A stretch of 64,000 nucleotides of DNA from Nocardioides daeguensis. GTDB lineage: Bacteria > Actinomycetota > Actinomycetes > Propionibacteriales > Nocardioidaceae. A program made the translations under genes and the position numbers. The stretch covers positions 124,001 through 188,000 of the forward strand of contig NZ_JAHTKU010000017.1 of assembly GCF_019192965.1 (NCBI RefSeq), read 5' to 3'. Positions 8,341 to 16,042 of the stretch are shown one piece after another. Below the pieces are notes generated by a model that saw nothing but the letters and a program-made list of their open reading frames with translations, searched no databases and had not been told where the DNA came from. Within the stretch, counting starts at the first letter, position 1, and each line of letters opens with the position of its first letter.

Positions 8341-9734
8341 GCGGGGACCTCACAGGTCGTGTCGGAGGAGGTGGCATCGGGGGGCGTGGTCGAGCGGGGT
8401 TCGAACGCGCCGGCGCCCTCGGCCAAGCGCTGCCGCCCGGCCGCGATCTCGCGGGGCACGGAGGCGACGTACGCGTCGAAGTCGATGCGCATCGCAGGCC
8501 GTTTCTCCCCCCACCGGGCGCGGGCCTCACGCAGCGTCCGATCGGCGACGGCGCGGCGCTCGGCGTCGGCCGGCAGGGCGTAGCTGCCGCTGAGGTGGGC
8601 CGCGACGAGCTTGGCCTGTGCCTCGACGACGGGCAGCGCGGCGCCGGTGGACTGCATCAGCCCGACGAACGCCAGGCTCGGGTCGTCGAGATGGAAGACG
8701 CGGTGGTGCAACGGCATCTTCTCCGGTTCGGCGCCGAGCCACTGCTCGGAGAGGAACGGGATGGTGACGCGGTAGCCGGTGGCCCACACGATCGTGTCGA
8801 CGCGCTCGCTGCGGCCGTCGGTGAAGACCACGCGACCGCCGTCCAGCCGCTCGATGCCGGGCCGCGCCACGACCTCGCCGTGGGTGAGCCGGTGGAGAAT
8901 GGTGTCGCTGATCGTCGGGTGGTTCTGGAACAGCCCACCCGCCGGCGCCGGGAGCCCGTAGTCCTCGGGACGGCCGACGGCCACCCGCAACATGGTCTCG
9001 GCCAGACGCTGGCGGATCCGCCACGGGAGCGCGGCGATCGCGCCGCCGGTGGCGTCGGCCGGGCGACCGAAGAGGTACTTGGGCACGATGTGGACGCCGT
9101 GGCGCGCGGAGAGCAGCACCGGCGCGGCCGCGACGTAGGACGCGTCGACAGCGATGTCCATGGCCGAGTTGCCCATCCCCACCACGAGCACGTGGCGGTC
9201 GCGGAAGACCTCGGCACTGCGGTAGTCGTGGGCATGCATCTGGACGCCGTCGAACGTGCCCGGGTAGCCGGGCTCGGGCCAGCGGGGGTCCCAGTTGTGG
9301 CCGTTCGCGACCACGACGGCGTCGTACCAGTCGGTGGCGCCGGCCGCGGTGGTCACCGTCCAGGCGCCGCGCCGAGGTCCCGACTCTGCTCGTTCGACGC
9401 CGGTCACCGTGGTGTCGAAGCGGATCCGCTCGGTGACGCCGAAGGTCTCGGCGTAGTCGGCGAGGTAGCCGGCCACGAGCGCCGCCGACGGGTAGTCCAC
9501 CCAGTCGGTCGGCATCGGGAAGTCGGCGAACTCGGTGCGCCCCCGACTGGTGTTGAGATGGAGCGAGCCGTACGCCGGAGACAGCCCACTGCTGTTGTGC
9601 TGGTCCCACAGGCCCCCGGGCCGGTCCCCCTTCTCGTAGGTGACGACGTCGGCGCCGACATCGAGCAGCGCCTTCGTGGCGGCCAGGCCGGCAGCACCGG
9701 CGCCGACCACGGCGACGCGAGCGGGCTTCCTCAT
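8337..9734 (-). CDS. Flavin-containing monooxygenase (FMO/BVMO-like)
   Basis: About 465 residues. The N-terminal FAD Rossmann motif is GAGAAGLAATKAL, and a second dinucleotide motif GMGNSAMDIAVDAS binds NADPH. Just before it, FDGVQMHAHDY fits the FMO fingerprint FxGxxxHxxx(Y/F) rather than the BVMO form ending in W, so N- or S-oxygenation is as likely as Baeyer-Villiger chemistry. The ATG at 9734 has GGAGGGG about 9 bases upstream; a longer frame would add 17 residues without support. It is the first gene of the FMO-SDR-MFS-TSUP operon and is divergent from the PucR regulator, with a perfect palindrome between them. The regulator probably controls it in response to the substrate. Confidence 0.86.
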   Translation of the reverse strand: MRKPARVAVVGAGAAGLAATKALLDVGADVVTYEKGDRPGGLWDQHNSSGLSPAYGSLHLNTSRGRTEFADFPMPTDWVDYPSAALVAGYLADYAETFGVTERIRFDTTVTGVERAESGPRRGAWTVTTAAGATDWYDAVVVANGHNWDPRWPEPGYPGTFDGVQMHAHDYRSAEVFRDRHVLVVGMGNSAMDIAVDASYVAAAPVLLSARHGVHIVPKYLFGRPADATGGAIAALPWRIRQRLAETMLRVAVGRPEDYGLPAPAGGLFQNHPTISDTILHRLTHGEVVARPGIERLDGGRVVFTDGRSERVDTIVWATGYRVTIPFLSEQWLGAEPEKMPLHHRVFHLDDPSLAFVGLMQSTGAALPVVEAQAKLVAAHLSGSYALPADAERRAVADRTLREARARWGEKRPAMRIDFDAYVASVPREIAAGRQRLAEGAGAFEPRSTTPPDATSSDTTCEVPA

Positions 9735-9844
9735 GGATTCGTTCCCCTCCGTAGCGAGGCGAGGCCGCCTCGTGGTTCCCGGCACAACGTTAGGCGCGCG
9801 ACGCCGGGTTCGGAGTGGCCCTGGTCACCGATTTCGGCGGCTGC

Positions 9845-9862
9845 GTTGTGGTTTGCCACAAC
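9845..9862. promoter_or_regulatory. Perfect palindrome, probable PucR operator
   Basis: GTTGTGG-N4-CCACAAC is a perfect inverted repeat with 7-bp arms. It lies 20 bp before the regulator's GTG and 111 bp before the monooxygenase ATG on the other strand. Its position in the divergent region fits autoregulation and control of the catabolic operon. Binding by the adjacent PucR protein is inferred. Confidence 0.6.
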
Positions 9863-9881
9863 CAGCGAGGAGAATCGGCGG

Positions 9882-11078
9882 GTGAGCGTGGAGGAGCGGG
9901 ACTGGCAGGCCTTCGTCGACCTGATCGAGCGGGTGCTCGCCGACGACACGCTGCTCCCTCAGGTGGTCGCCGCGGTGCGCAGCCACGTCCAGGAGTCGGC
10001 CACGTTGCCGGTCTCCGACATCACCGGCCACACCCGGGTCCTGCTCACCGCCGCCGCTCGCGCGCTGGCGGGCCGACGCGCGCCGACCGAGGCGGAGCTG
10101 ACGGTCGTCGAGCAGCTCGCCGTCACCCGCGCCCGTCAGGGCATCCCGATCGACGTGGTGCTCGGCTCGGTCCGGATCTCCGAGCGCACCATCTGGGCGC
10201 GGGCCCGCGACCTGGCCGAGGAGGCGGGGATCCCCGCGGAGCGGCTCCTGGACGCCCGTGAGCTGTACGACGACTGGGCCGACGCGGTGCGGGCGCGCTT
10301 GATCCGCGCGCATCGCGACGCACCGCGCACGCAGGACGCGTGGGACCGCGACACCGAGCTGATGCGGCGCCTCCTCGAGGGCGGCTCCGCGGCGACCCTG
10401 GCCGCGGCCGAACGGGGATTCGCCGCAGGCTCCGGGTTGTGGGTGCTCGTCACCCGGCCCAGCGAGGCCGCGTCCGCCGCCCTGCGACGGCTGACCGAGG
10501 GCAGCGGCCCCGCCATCGCCGCCATGGTTCGGGACACCCTCGTCGCCGTCGTACCGAGCGAGCCGACGTTCCGCTCGGGTGGGCCACGTCAGATCATCGG
10601 CATCGCAGGGCCGGTCCCGGCCGAGGAGCTCGGCGTGGCGCACCGACAGGCGGTCGCGGCCGTCCCGGCGGCGGAGGTGTCCGGACTGGTCGGACCGGTC
10701 CACATCGGCGACGTCGCACCCGTCGCCGCGCTTCTGGCGCGCACCGACCTGGCGGCCACCGTGAGCGCCCACCACCGAGCCGCGCAGGTCGAGCTCGGAG
10801 CGGCGGCAGGCGCCGTGGCCGGCACCGTCCGCGCCTGGTTGGAGGCCGGTCGCGACGCCACCGCGGTCGCCCGCACGCTCTACGTGCACGAGAACACCGT
10901 CCGCAACCGGGTCCAGCGCTTCGCGGCCGTCACCGGCATCGACCCGTCCAGCACCTTCGGCGGCGTCACCGCCTGGTGGCTGTGCCACTCCTGGATGGCG
11001 GGCGACGAAGCAGCCGCGGGCGTCGGGGCGCAGAGGGACCTCGCCCTCCGGGAGCTCGGCGACGAGCGGTCGCGATGA
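9882..11078 (+). CDS. PucR/CdaR-family transcriptional regulator
   Basis: About 398 residues from a GTG at 9882 that is preceded by GAGGAGA at good spacing. The frame is open far upstream, but that part is antisense to the monooxygenase. The C-terminal 45 residues form the PucR-type helix-turn-helix (ARTLYVHENTVRNRVQRF), preceded by a GGDEF-like/CdaR sensor region; the N-terminal helical part (TVVEQLAVTRARQGIPIDVV) resembles the RsbRD-like domain of actinobacterial PucR proteins. These regulators usually activate nearby catabolic genes on binding a substrate. It is divergent from the FMO-SDR-MFS-TSUP operon and ends in a hairpin shared with the convergent aldolase gene. Confidence 0.85.
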   Translation: MSVEERDWQAFVDLIERVLADDTLLPQVVAAVRSHVQESATLPVSDITGHTRVLLTAAARALAGRRAPTEAELTVVEQLAVTRARQGIPIDVVLGSVRISERTIWARARDLAEEAGIPAERLLDARELYDDWADAVRARLIRAHRDAPRTQDAWDRDTELMRRLLEGGSAATLAAAERGFAAGSGLWVLVTRPSEAASAALRRLTEGSGPAIAAMVRDTLVAVVPSEPTFRSGGPRQIIGIAGPVPAEELGVAHRQAVAAVPAAEVSGLVGPVHIGDVAPVAALLARTDLAATVSAHHRAAQVELGAAAGAVAGTVRAWLEAGRDATAVARTLYVHENTVRNRVQRFAAVTGIDPSSTFGGVTAWWLCHSWMAGDEAAAGVGAQRDLALRELGDERSR

Positions 11079-11082
11079 TCGA

Positions 11083-11099
11083 CACCGGGCTCGCCGGTG
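11083..11099. terminator. Hairpin between convergent genes
   Basis: CACCGG-GCTCG-CCGGTG gives a perfect 6-bp stem with a 5-base loop, starting 5 bases after the PucR stop and about 20 bases past the aldolase stop on the other strand. It could serve both transcripts. No T-run is present. Confidence 0.5.
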
Positions 11100-11119
11100 G
11101 TGGCCGGCGCGTCTGCCGG

Positions 11120-12184
11120 TCAGTCGCGGCCCACCGAGACGCCGTGCCCTGATCCTCCGCCGGAGGCGGACTGCTCGAGATCTGCCGTGTACTCGCCGCT
11201 GCGGGCGGCGCCGTTCAGCCGTGCCCGGCGCAGCAGGGCCGCCTGGGCCTCCGCCCGGTTCGCCTCCTGGCCGCCCCACGCCTTCAGCACCGGCGCCTGC
11301 AGCGCTCGTCCGAACGAGAAGCTCAGCTCCCACGGTTGCGGTGCCAGCCGGTTGAGCGCGTCCAGCCGGGCGGTGGCCTCCACATCGCTCTGACCACCGG
11401 AGAGGAACAGGATGCCGGGCACCGCCGCGGGCACGGTCCGGCGCAGCACCGCGATCGTCGCATGTGCGATCTGCTGGTCCGTGACCCTGCTGTCCGACTC
11501 GCTGCCGGGCAGGACCATGTTGGGCTTGAGCAGGGTGGCCTCGAGCACGACCCGTTGCCGGCCCAGCTGCTGGTACACCTCACGGAGCACCCGTTCGGTG
11601 ACCTCGGCGCAGGTGTCGAGGTCATGGGCTCCGTCCATCAGCACCTCGGGCTCGACGATGGGCGTCAGCCCGGCCTCCTGCGAGAGCGCCGCGTACCGGG
11701 CCAGCTCGTGCGCGTTCGCCTCGACACAGCCGGCCGACGGCAGAGTGTCGGCGATGCGGATCACGGCCCGCCACTTGGCGAAGCGGAGTCCGAGCGCGGC
11801 GTACTCCTCGAGCCGCTCCCGCAACCCGTCCAGACCTTGCGTCGCGACCTCGCCGGGGAAGCCGGCCAACGGCCGGATGCCTCCGTCGACCTTGATCCCG
11901 GGCACGATCCCCCGGCGCCGCAGCAGCTCCGGGAACGGCGTCTCCTCCTGGTCGCGCTGTCGTGCGGTCTCGTCGAAGAGGATGACGCCGCTGACGTGCT
12001 CGCCCAGTCCGTCGGTGGCGAACAGCATCTCCCGGTAGCTGCGCCGGCGGGGCTCGGTCGACTCCAGGCCCACCGCGGCCAGGCGCTTCGCCATCGTGGG
12101 GGTGCTCTCGTCCGCAGCGAGCACTCCCCTGCCCCGGCTCACGAGCGCGAGCGCGGTGTCCCGCATGGCCTCGAGGGTGCTCAC
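11120..12184 (-). CDS. Class I fructose-bisphosphate aldolase
   Basis: Cleaves fructose 1,6-bisphosphate to DHAP and glyceraldehyde 3-phosphate through a Schiff base. About 354 residues, the eukaryote-like class I length. The N-terminal GRGVLAADEST, the substrate-contacting KVDGG, and LLKPNMVLPG with the Schiff-base lysine K220 are all intact. The C-terminal SFSFGRALQAPVLKAW is also typical. The GTG at 12184 has AGGGAG about 7 bases upstream; the longer open frame is antisense to other sequence. It follows a 92-residue acidic protein gene by 10 bp on the same strand, so the two are probably co-transcribed. Class I aldolases in actinobacteria are often stress- or carbon-source-regulated additions to the class II enzyme; that role here is inferred. 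Confidence 0.9.
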   Translation of the reverse strand: MSTLEAMRDTALALVSRGRGVLAADESTPTMAKRLAAVGLESTEPRRRSYREMLFATDGLGEHVSGVILFDETARQRDQEETPFPELLRRRGIVPGIKVDGGIRPLAGFPGEVATQGLDGLRERLEEYAALGLRFAKWRAVIRIADTLPSAGCVEANAHELARYAALSQEAGLTPIVEPEVLMDGAHDLDTCAEVTERVLREVYQQLGRQRVVLEATLLKPNMVLPGSESDSRVTDQQIAHATIAVLRRTVPAAVPGILFLSGGQSDVEATARLDALNRLAPQPWELSFSFGRALQAPVLKAWGGQEANRAEAQAALLRRARLNGAARSGEYTADLEQSASGGGSGHGVSVGRD

Positions 12185-12194
12185 GTGGCGCTCC

Positions 12195-12473
12195 CTACTC
12201 GGTCCCGTAGCCGGGCAGGACCGCCGAGGCCAGGGGGACGTCCTCGTCCTCGTCCAACACGAAGTCGTCGGGGGCGAGGATGTCCTCGGGGCCGTGGTGT
12301 GCCGAGAGGTCGTCCACGACGACGTACACGTTCCCGGCGTCCGACCACTGCTCGACGACCGCAGCGGCGTCCTCCTCGGTCTCGCACAGCTCCCGGACCA
12401 GGAGCACGTCGTCTCGGTAGATGCGCACCTCGATGGTCGGGGCGCCGGTGTCGTAGGACGTCTCTGAGGACAT
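12195..12473 (-). CDS. Small acidic protein of unknown function
   Basis: A 92-residue protein rich in Asp and Glu with no cysteine-rich or membrane segment. The first 60 residues alternate strand and helix (IEVRIYRDDVLLVRELC, then DAAAVVEQWSDAGNVYVVVDDL), consistent with a small alpha/beta fold. The tail is DEDEDVPLASAVLPGYG. The ATG at 12473 has GAGGAGG eight bases upstream, strong support for a real gene. It is immediately upstream of the aldolase gene in the same direction. A GGTCCC motif like that of the arsA and xfp promoters lies 62-75 bp upstream. I do not recognise a family. Confidence 0.7.
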   Translation of the reverse strand: MSSETSYDTGAPTIEVRIYRDDVLLVRELCETEEDAAAVVEQWSDAGNVYVVVDDLSAHHGPEDILAPDDFVLDEDEDVPLASAVLPGYGTE

Positions 12474-12534
12474 CGAGGGTGCCTCCTCGTTCTGGCTTTC
12501 CCAGCAGCCTCCACCCGCTGCCGGAGCGGGGCGA

Positions 12535-12548
12535 GAGCCCAAGGTCCC
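12535..12548. promoter_or_regulatory. GGTCCC-type motif, possible operator
   Basis: GAGCCCAAGGTCCC shares the CCnAAGGTCCC core with the motifs before the ArsA-like and phosphoketolase genes. It lies between the divergent small-protein/aldolase operon and the second PucR gene. No clear TAnnnT box sits at the matching distance, so the assignment is weaker than at the other two sites. Confidence 0.35.
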
Positions 12549-12624
12549 GAGGAGTCGAGACAAGGGTCCCGTCCAGCAGCTCGTGCCGCACGCTCGGGCG
12601 CGCTGGCGCGAGGTCTCGAGCACG

Positions 12625-13887
12625 ATGGGACACTCGCTGATCGTGGAGTCCCTGGAGCACGTCACCGTCGAGCTGCGTCGAGCCGCCGCCGAGCTCCTGG
12701 AGGACGTCACCTCGCACGCCGAGGACATGCTGGCCTACCTCCTCCAGCGCATCCCCGAGGCAGGGGCCGACCCGGAGCTGCGCGGCCTGACTCTCGGCTC
12801 GTGCTCCTCCAACCTCGAGGCGGCACTGTCGATGGTCAGGCACGGCATCGACGTCTCGGCCGCGACGGCGCCCGTGACCGCCCTGGAGCACGCTCGCGCC
12901 ATGGCAGCGCGTGGCTACAGCGTCGACGTCATGCTCCGGTTCTACCGGATGGGCCACGCCTACTTCACCGAGCGTCTCGTGGCCGTGATCCGCGGGATCA
13001 TCACCGATCCGGCCGTCGCACTCGCTGCCGTCGACGGGCTGCAGTCGTTCGGCTTCACCTACATCGACCGGATCTCGAGTCAGGTCGCGCTCGAGTACGT
13101 CGCGGAGCTCGACCGGCGGGCCAACCAGGCGCGCGCCGCGAGGACCGACACCGTGCGGGCTCTGATCGCCGGCGACCGGGTGGACGTGGGCCGGGCCGAA
13201 CGAACCCTGTCCCACCGGCTCACCGACTGGCAGACCGGCTTCGTGTGCTGGACCGATCGCGAGGACGTCGACCTCGCGCCGGTCGGCCTGCTGGTCGCCT
13301 CCCACCTGGGTGCCCGCTCCCCCCTGCTGGTGCCCGACGGCGCACGGGCGCTCTGGGGCTGGGCAGCCACCACCACGGCCCCGCAGCTCGCGTCCGGCAT
13401 CGCGGCGTTGAACCCGATCCTTCCGCCCACGGTCCGGGTGTCCATCGGCGCATCGGCGAAGGGAACGCCCGGCTTCCGCGAGACGCACCTGCAGTCGCTG
13501 CGGGCCCGCCGGACCGCGGAGCTCTCGGACGGCGCAGCGTCGGTCACCGCCTATGAGGACGTCGCCCTGGTGGACGTGCTGAGCCAGGACCTCGCCCTGG
13601 CCCGGGCGTTCGTCGCCGCCGAGCTCGGCGACCTCGCCGCCCCGGGCGAGCGGGAGCACGAGGAACGGCGCGCGCTGCTCGCCGTGCTCGACGCACAGGG
13701 CGGCCTCGCTGCTGCGGCGCTCACGCTCGGGCTGCACCGCAACACCGTCCTGCAGCGGCTGCGCCGCGCCGAGGCACGCCGCGGGCGGCCGGCGACGGAG
13801 CGCATCGCGGAGCTGCACGCCGCGCTCCGCCTCACGCAGCGCCTGGGCACCACGGTGCTCAGGCCGCGGCCGGCCGACCCCTCCTGA
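12625..13887 (+). CDS. PucR-like helix-turn-helix transcriptional regulator
   Basis: About 420 residues. An N-terminal helical domain of about 160 residues (with YSVDVMLRFYRMGHAYFTER) resembles the sensor region of actinobacterial PucR/CdaR proteins. A middle GGDEF-like region follows, and a C-terminal HTH (LAAAALTLGLHRNTVLQRLRR). The ATG at 12625 is preferred; a GTG at 12583 would add 14 residues, and neither has a strong ribosome binding site. It is divergent from the small protein-aldolase operon and directly upstream of the hydroxylase/reductase fusion gene, 79 bp away with a palindrome between them. It therefore probably controls that fusion gene, in the way PucR-type regulators control alkane and fatty-acid oxidation genes elsewhere. 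Confidence 0.82.
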   Translation: MGHSLIVESLEHVTVELRRAAAELLEDVTSHAEDMLAYLLQRIPEAGADPELRGLTLGSCSSNLEAALSMVRHGIDVSAATAPVTALEHARAMAARGYSVDVMLRFYRMGHAYFTERLVAVIRGIITDPAVALAAVDGLQSFGFTYIDRISSQVALEYVAELDRRANQARAARTDTVRALIAGDRVDVGRAERTLSHRLTDWQTGFVCWTDREDVDLAPVGLLVASHLGARSPLLVPDGARALWGWAATTTAPQLASGIAALNPILPPTVRVSIGASAKGTPGFRETHLQSLRARRTAELSDGAASVTAYEDVALVDVLSQDLALARAFVAAELGDLAAPGEREHEERRALLAVLDAQGGLAAAALTLGLHRNTVLQRLRRAEARRGRPATERIAELHAALRLTQRLGTTVLRPRPADPS

Positions 13888-13894
13888 GGAGCCG

Positions 13895-13909
13895 TGTGCT
13901 CACAGCACA
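13895..13909. promoter_or_regulatory. Inverted repeat, candidate operator
   Basis: TGTGCT-CAC-AGCACA is a perfect inverted repeat with 6-bp arms, 8 bp after the second PucR gene and about 46 bp before the putative -10 of the fusion gene. It could be the regulator's binding site or a small terminator hairpin; the position suits an activator upstream of -35. Confidence 0.45.
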
Positions 13910-13954
13910 TGGCAGTGGGCTGAGGAGCGCTGTCGCGAGCGCCGTACGCCGCCG

Positions 13955-13960
13955 TACGTT
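13955..13960 (+). promoter_or_regulatory. -10 element of a probably leaderless transcript
   Basis: TACGTT fits the actinobacterial TAnnnT -10 and ends 6 bases before the ATG at 13967, with no ribosome binding site in between. This geometry puts the transcription start at or next to the start codon. Confidence 0.5.
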
Positions 13961-13966
13961 CCCCGC

Positions 13967-15970
13967 ATGACCGCCTCGACCGTGCAGCCCGCACCTTCGC
14001 GCCACGCCCTCCCGGATCCGGGTGTGCGAGTGCCCTCGCTCTCGTGGCCGATCGTCGTCATCTTCTCGGCGGCGCTGACGGTCTTCGCCGCGGCGACCTG
14101 GGCAGCACTCACAGCGAGCCTGCCCGTCCCGGTGACGGTCGCGGTGTCCGCGGCGGCGATCTTCGTGCTGTTCACGGTCCTCCATGACGCGTCGCACTAC
14201 TCGATCAGCACCCATCGATGGGTCAACGTGGCCTTCGGACGGGTGGCGATGCTCTTCGTGTCGCCGCTGATCTCGTTCAAGTCGTTCGCGTTCATCCACA
14301 TCGAGCACCACCGCAACACCAACGACGACGAGAACGACCCCGACCACTTCGTGAGCGGCGCACCGACCTGGCAGGTGCCCGTCCGCTTCGCCCTGATGGA
14401 CGTCCCCTACCTGGCGTTCCTGGTGCGCAACCTGGGCCGTCGGCCGCGGGCCGAGGTGCTGGAGACGGCATTCCTGATCACGGCAAGCGCCGCGGTCATC
14501 GTGGGATGCTCGGTGAGCGGGCACCTGTGGACGCTCGCGGTGGTCTACCTGATCCCTGAGCGGGTCGCCATGTTCGTCCTCGCCTGGTGGTTCGACTGGC
14601 TGCCCCACCACGACCTCGAGGACACCCAGCAGGAGAACCGCTATCGCGCGACCCGCAACCGGGTCGGGGCGGAGTGGATCCTCACCCCGCTGCTGCTGTC
14701 CCAGAACTACCACCTGGTCCACCACCTCCACCCGTCGATCCCCTTCCACCGCTACGTCGCTGCCTGGCGCCGCAACGAGGAGGCGTACCTGGAGCGGGAC
14801 GCGGCGATCGGCACCGTGTTCGGTCAGCAGCTCGATCCCCAGGAGTACCGCGAGTGGAAGCGCCTCAACGGCAGGCTGGCGCCGATCCTGCCGATCCGCG
14901 CACCCAGGCGGTCCTCGGCCTCGCATCCCGTCTTCCACCGGGTCCCGGTCGCGAGCGTCGAACGTCTCACCGGCGACAGCGTCCTGGTCCGCTTCGCGGT
15001 CCCGGACCAGCTGCGGGACCAGTTCGCGTTCCAGGCCGGACAGCACCTCACGGTGCGCACCGACCTCGGCGGCGAGGGCGTGCGGCGCAGCTACTCGATC
15101 TGCTCCTCGGTGGCCTCCGGTGAGCTCGCGATCGGCGTCAAGCACATCCCGGGCGGTGCGTTCTCGTCCTTCGCGATGGGGCAGCTGCGCGCCGGCGACG
15201 TGCTGGAGCTGATGACCCCGGCGGGCTCCTTCGGCACGCCGGTGGACCCGCTCGCCGCCAAGACCTACGTCGCCATCGCGGCCGGCAGCGGCATCACGCC
15301 CATCCTGTCCGTCCTGACCACGACGCTCGAGGTCGAGGCCGAGAGCCGGTTCACCTTGATCTACGGCAACCGCGACGCGGGCAGCACCATGTTCGGCGAG
15401 CAGCTCGCCGACCTCGAGACGCTGTACGCCGACCGCCTCCGGGTGATCCACGTCCGCTCCCGCGACCCCAGGCATCCCGCGCCGCTGCGCGGCCGGGTCG
15501 ACGGCGCGAGGCTGGCGGCCTGGCTCACCACGGACCTGGCGGCAGCCGCCGTCGACGAGTGGTTCCTGTGCGGTCCGGTCGAGATGGTCACCGACCTGCG
15601 CGATGTCCTCCTCGACCACGGGGTGTCGACCGAACGGCTGCACGTCGAGCTCTTCCACGGCTACGACCGGCCGCGGGTCACGGACGGCTACCGCCCGGCG
15701 AACGTCACGGTCCGGCTCTCGGGGCAGCAGCGCGAGCTGGCACTCGACGCCGGGGACACCGTGCTCGAGAGCGCGCTGAAGGCCGGGGTCGAGGCGCCGT
15801 ACGCGTGCCTCGGCGGGGCGTGCGGCACCTGCCGGGCGAAGGTCCTCCAGGGCAGCGTGGAGATGGACCAGGACTTCGCGCTGTCACCGAGCGACCTCGC
15901 CGGCGGGTACGTGCTGACCTGCCAGTCCCACCCGACCTCCTCGAGCGTCGTCGTCGACTACGACGCCTGA
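13967..15970 (+). CDS. Membrane fatty-acid desaturase/hydroxylase fused to ferredoxin reductase and [2Fe-2S] ferredoxin
   Basis: A 667-residue self-contained oxygenase. Residues 30-310 are a membrane di-iron domain: helices around residues 25-65, then the three His boxes H73-DASH, H111-IEHH (H111, H114, H115) and N-Y-H249-LVHH (H249, H252, H253), as in fatty-acid desaturases and CrtR/AlkB-like hydroxylases. Residues 325-560 are a ferredoxin-NADP reductase module with FAD motif RRSYSICSS and nucleotide motif AAGSGITPILSVL, ending in WFLCGP. Residues 580-667 are a plant-type ferredoxin with CLGGACGTC and a fourth Cys in LTCQSHP. NAD(P)H electrons would thus pass through FAD and [2Fe-2S] to the di-iron site within one chain. 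It is next to a PucR-like regulator. The substrate is probably a fatty acyl chain or another hydrophobic compound. Confidence 0.86.
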   Translation: MTASTVQPAPSRHALPDPGVRVPSLSWPIVVIFSAALTVFAAATWAALTASLPVPVTVAVSAAAIFVLFTVLHDASHYSISTHRWVNVAFGRVAMLFVSPLISFKSFAFIHIEHHRNTNDDENDPDHFVSGAPTWQVPVRFALMDVPYLAFLVRNLGRRPRAEVLETAFLITASAAVIVGCSVSGHLWTLAVVYLIPERVAMFVLAWWFDWLPHHDLEDTQQENRYRATRNRVGAEWILTPLLLSQNYHLVHHLHPSIPFHRYVAAWRRNEEAYLERDAAIGTVFGQQLDPQEYREWKRLNGRLAPILPIRAPRRSSASHPVFHRVPVASVERLTGDSVLVRFAVPDQLRDQFAFQAGQHLTVRTDLGGEGVRRSYSICSSVASGELAIGVKHIPGGAFSSFAMGQLRAGDVLELMTPAGSFGTPVDPLAAKTYVAIAAGSGITPILSVLTTTLEVEAESRFTLIYGNRDAGSTMFGEQLADLETLYADRLRVIHVRSRDPRHPAPLRGRVDGARLAAWLTTDLAAAAVDEWFLCGPVEMVTDLRDVLLDHGVSTERLHVELFHGYDRPRVTDGYRPANVTVRLSGQQRELALDAGDTVLESALKAGVEAPYACLGGACGTCRAKVLQGSVEMDQDFALSPSDLAGGYVLTCQSHPTSSSVVVDYDA

Positions 15971-16042
15971 CGAGTCGGACTCGGCCTGAGGGACGATCGG
16001 CCCCCCGAGCCCCGCAAGAAGTCCCTTGTCGCACCCCGCGCA

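Noticed and set aside
8595..9881. N-terminal extension of the PucR regulator by 430 residues
   Set aside because: This part is antisense to the monooxygenase gene; a good ribosome binding site precedes the GTG at 9882.
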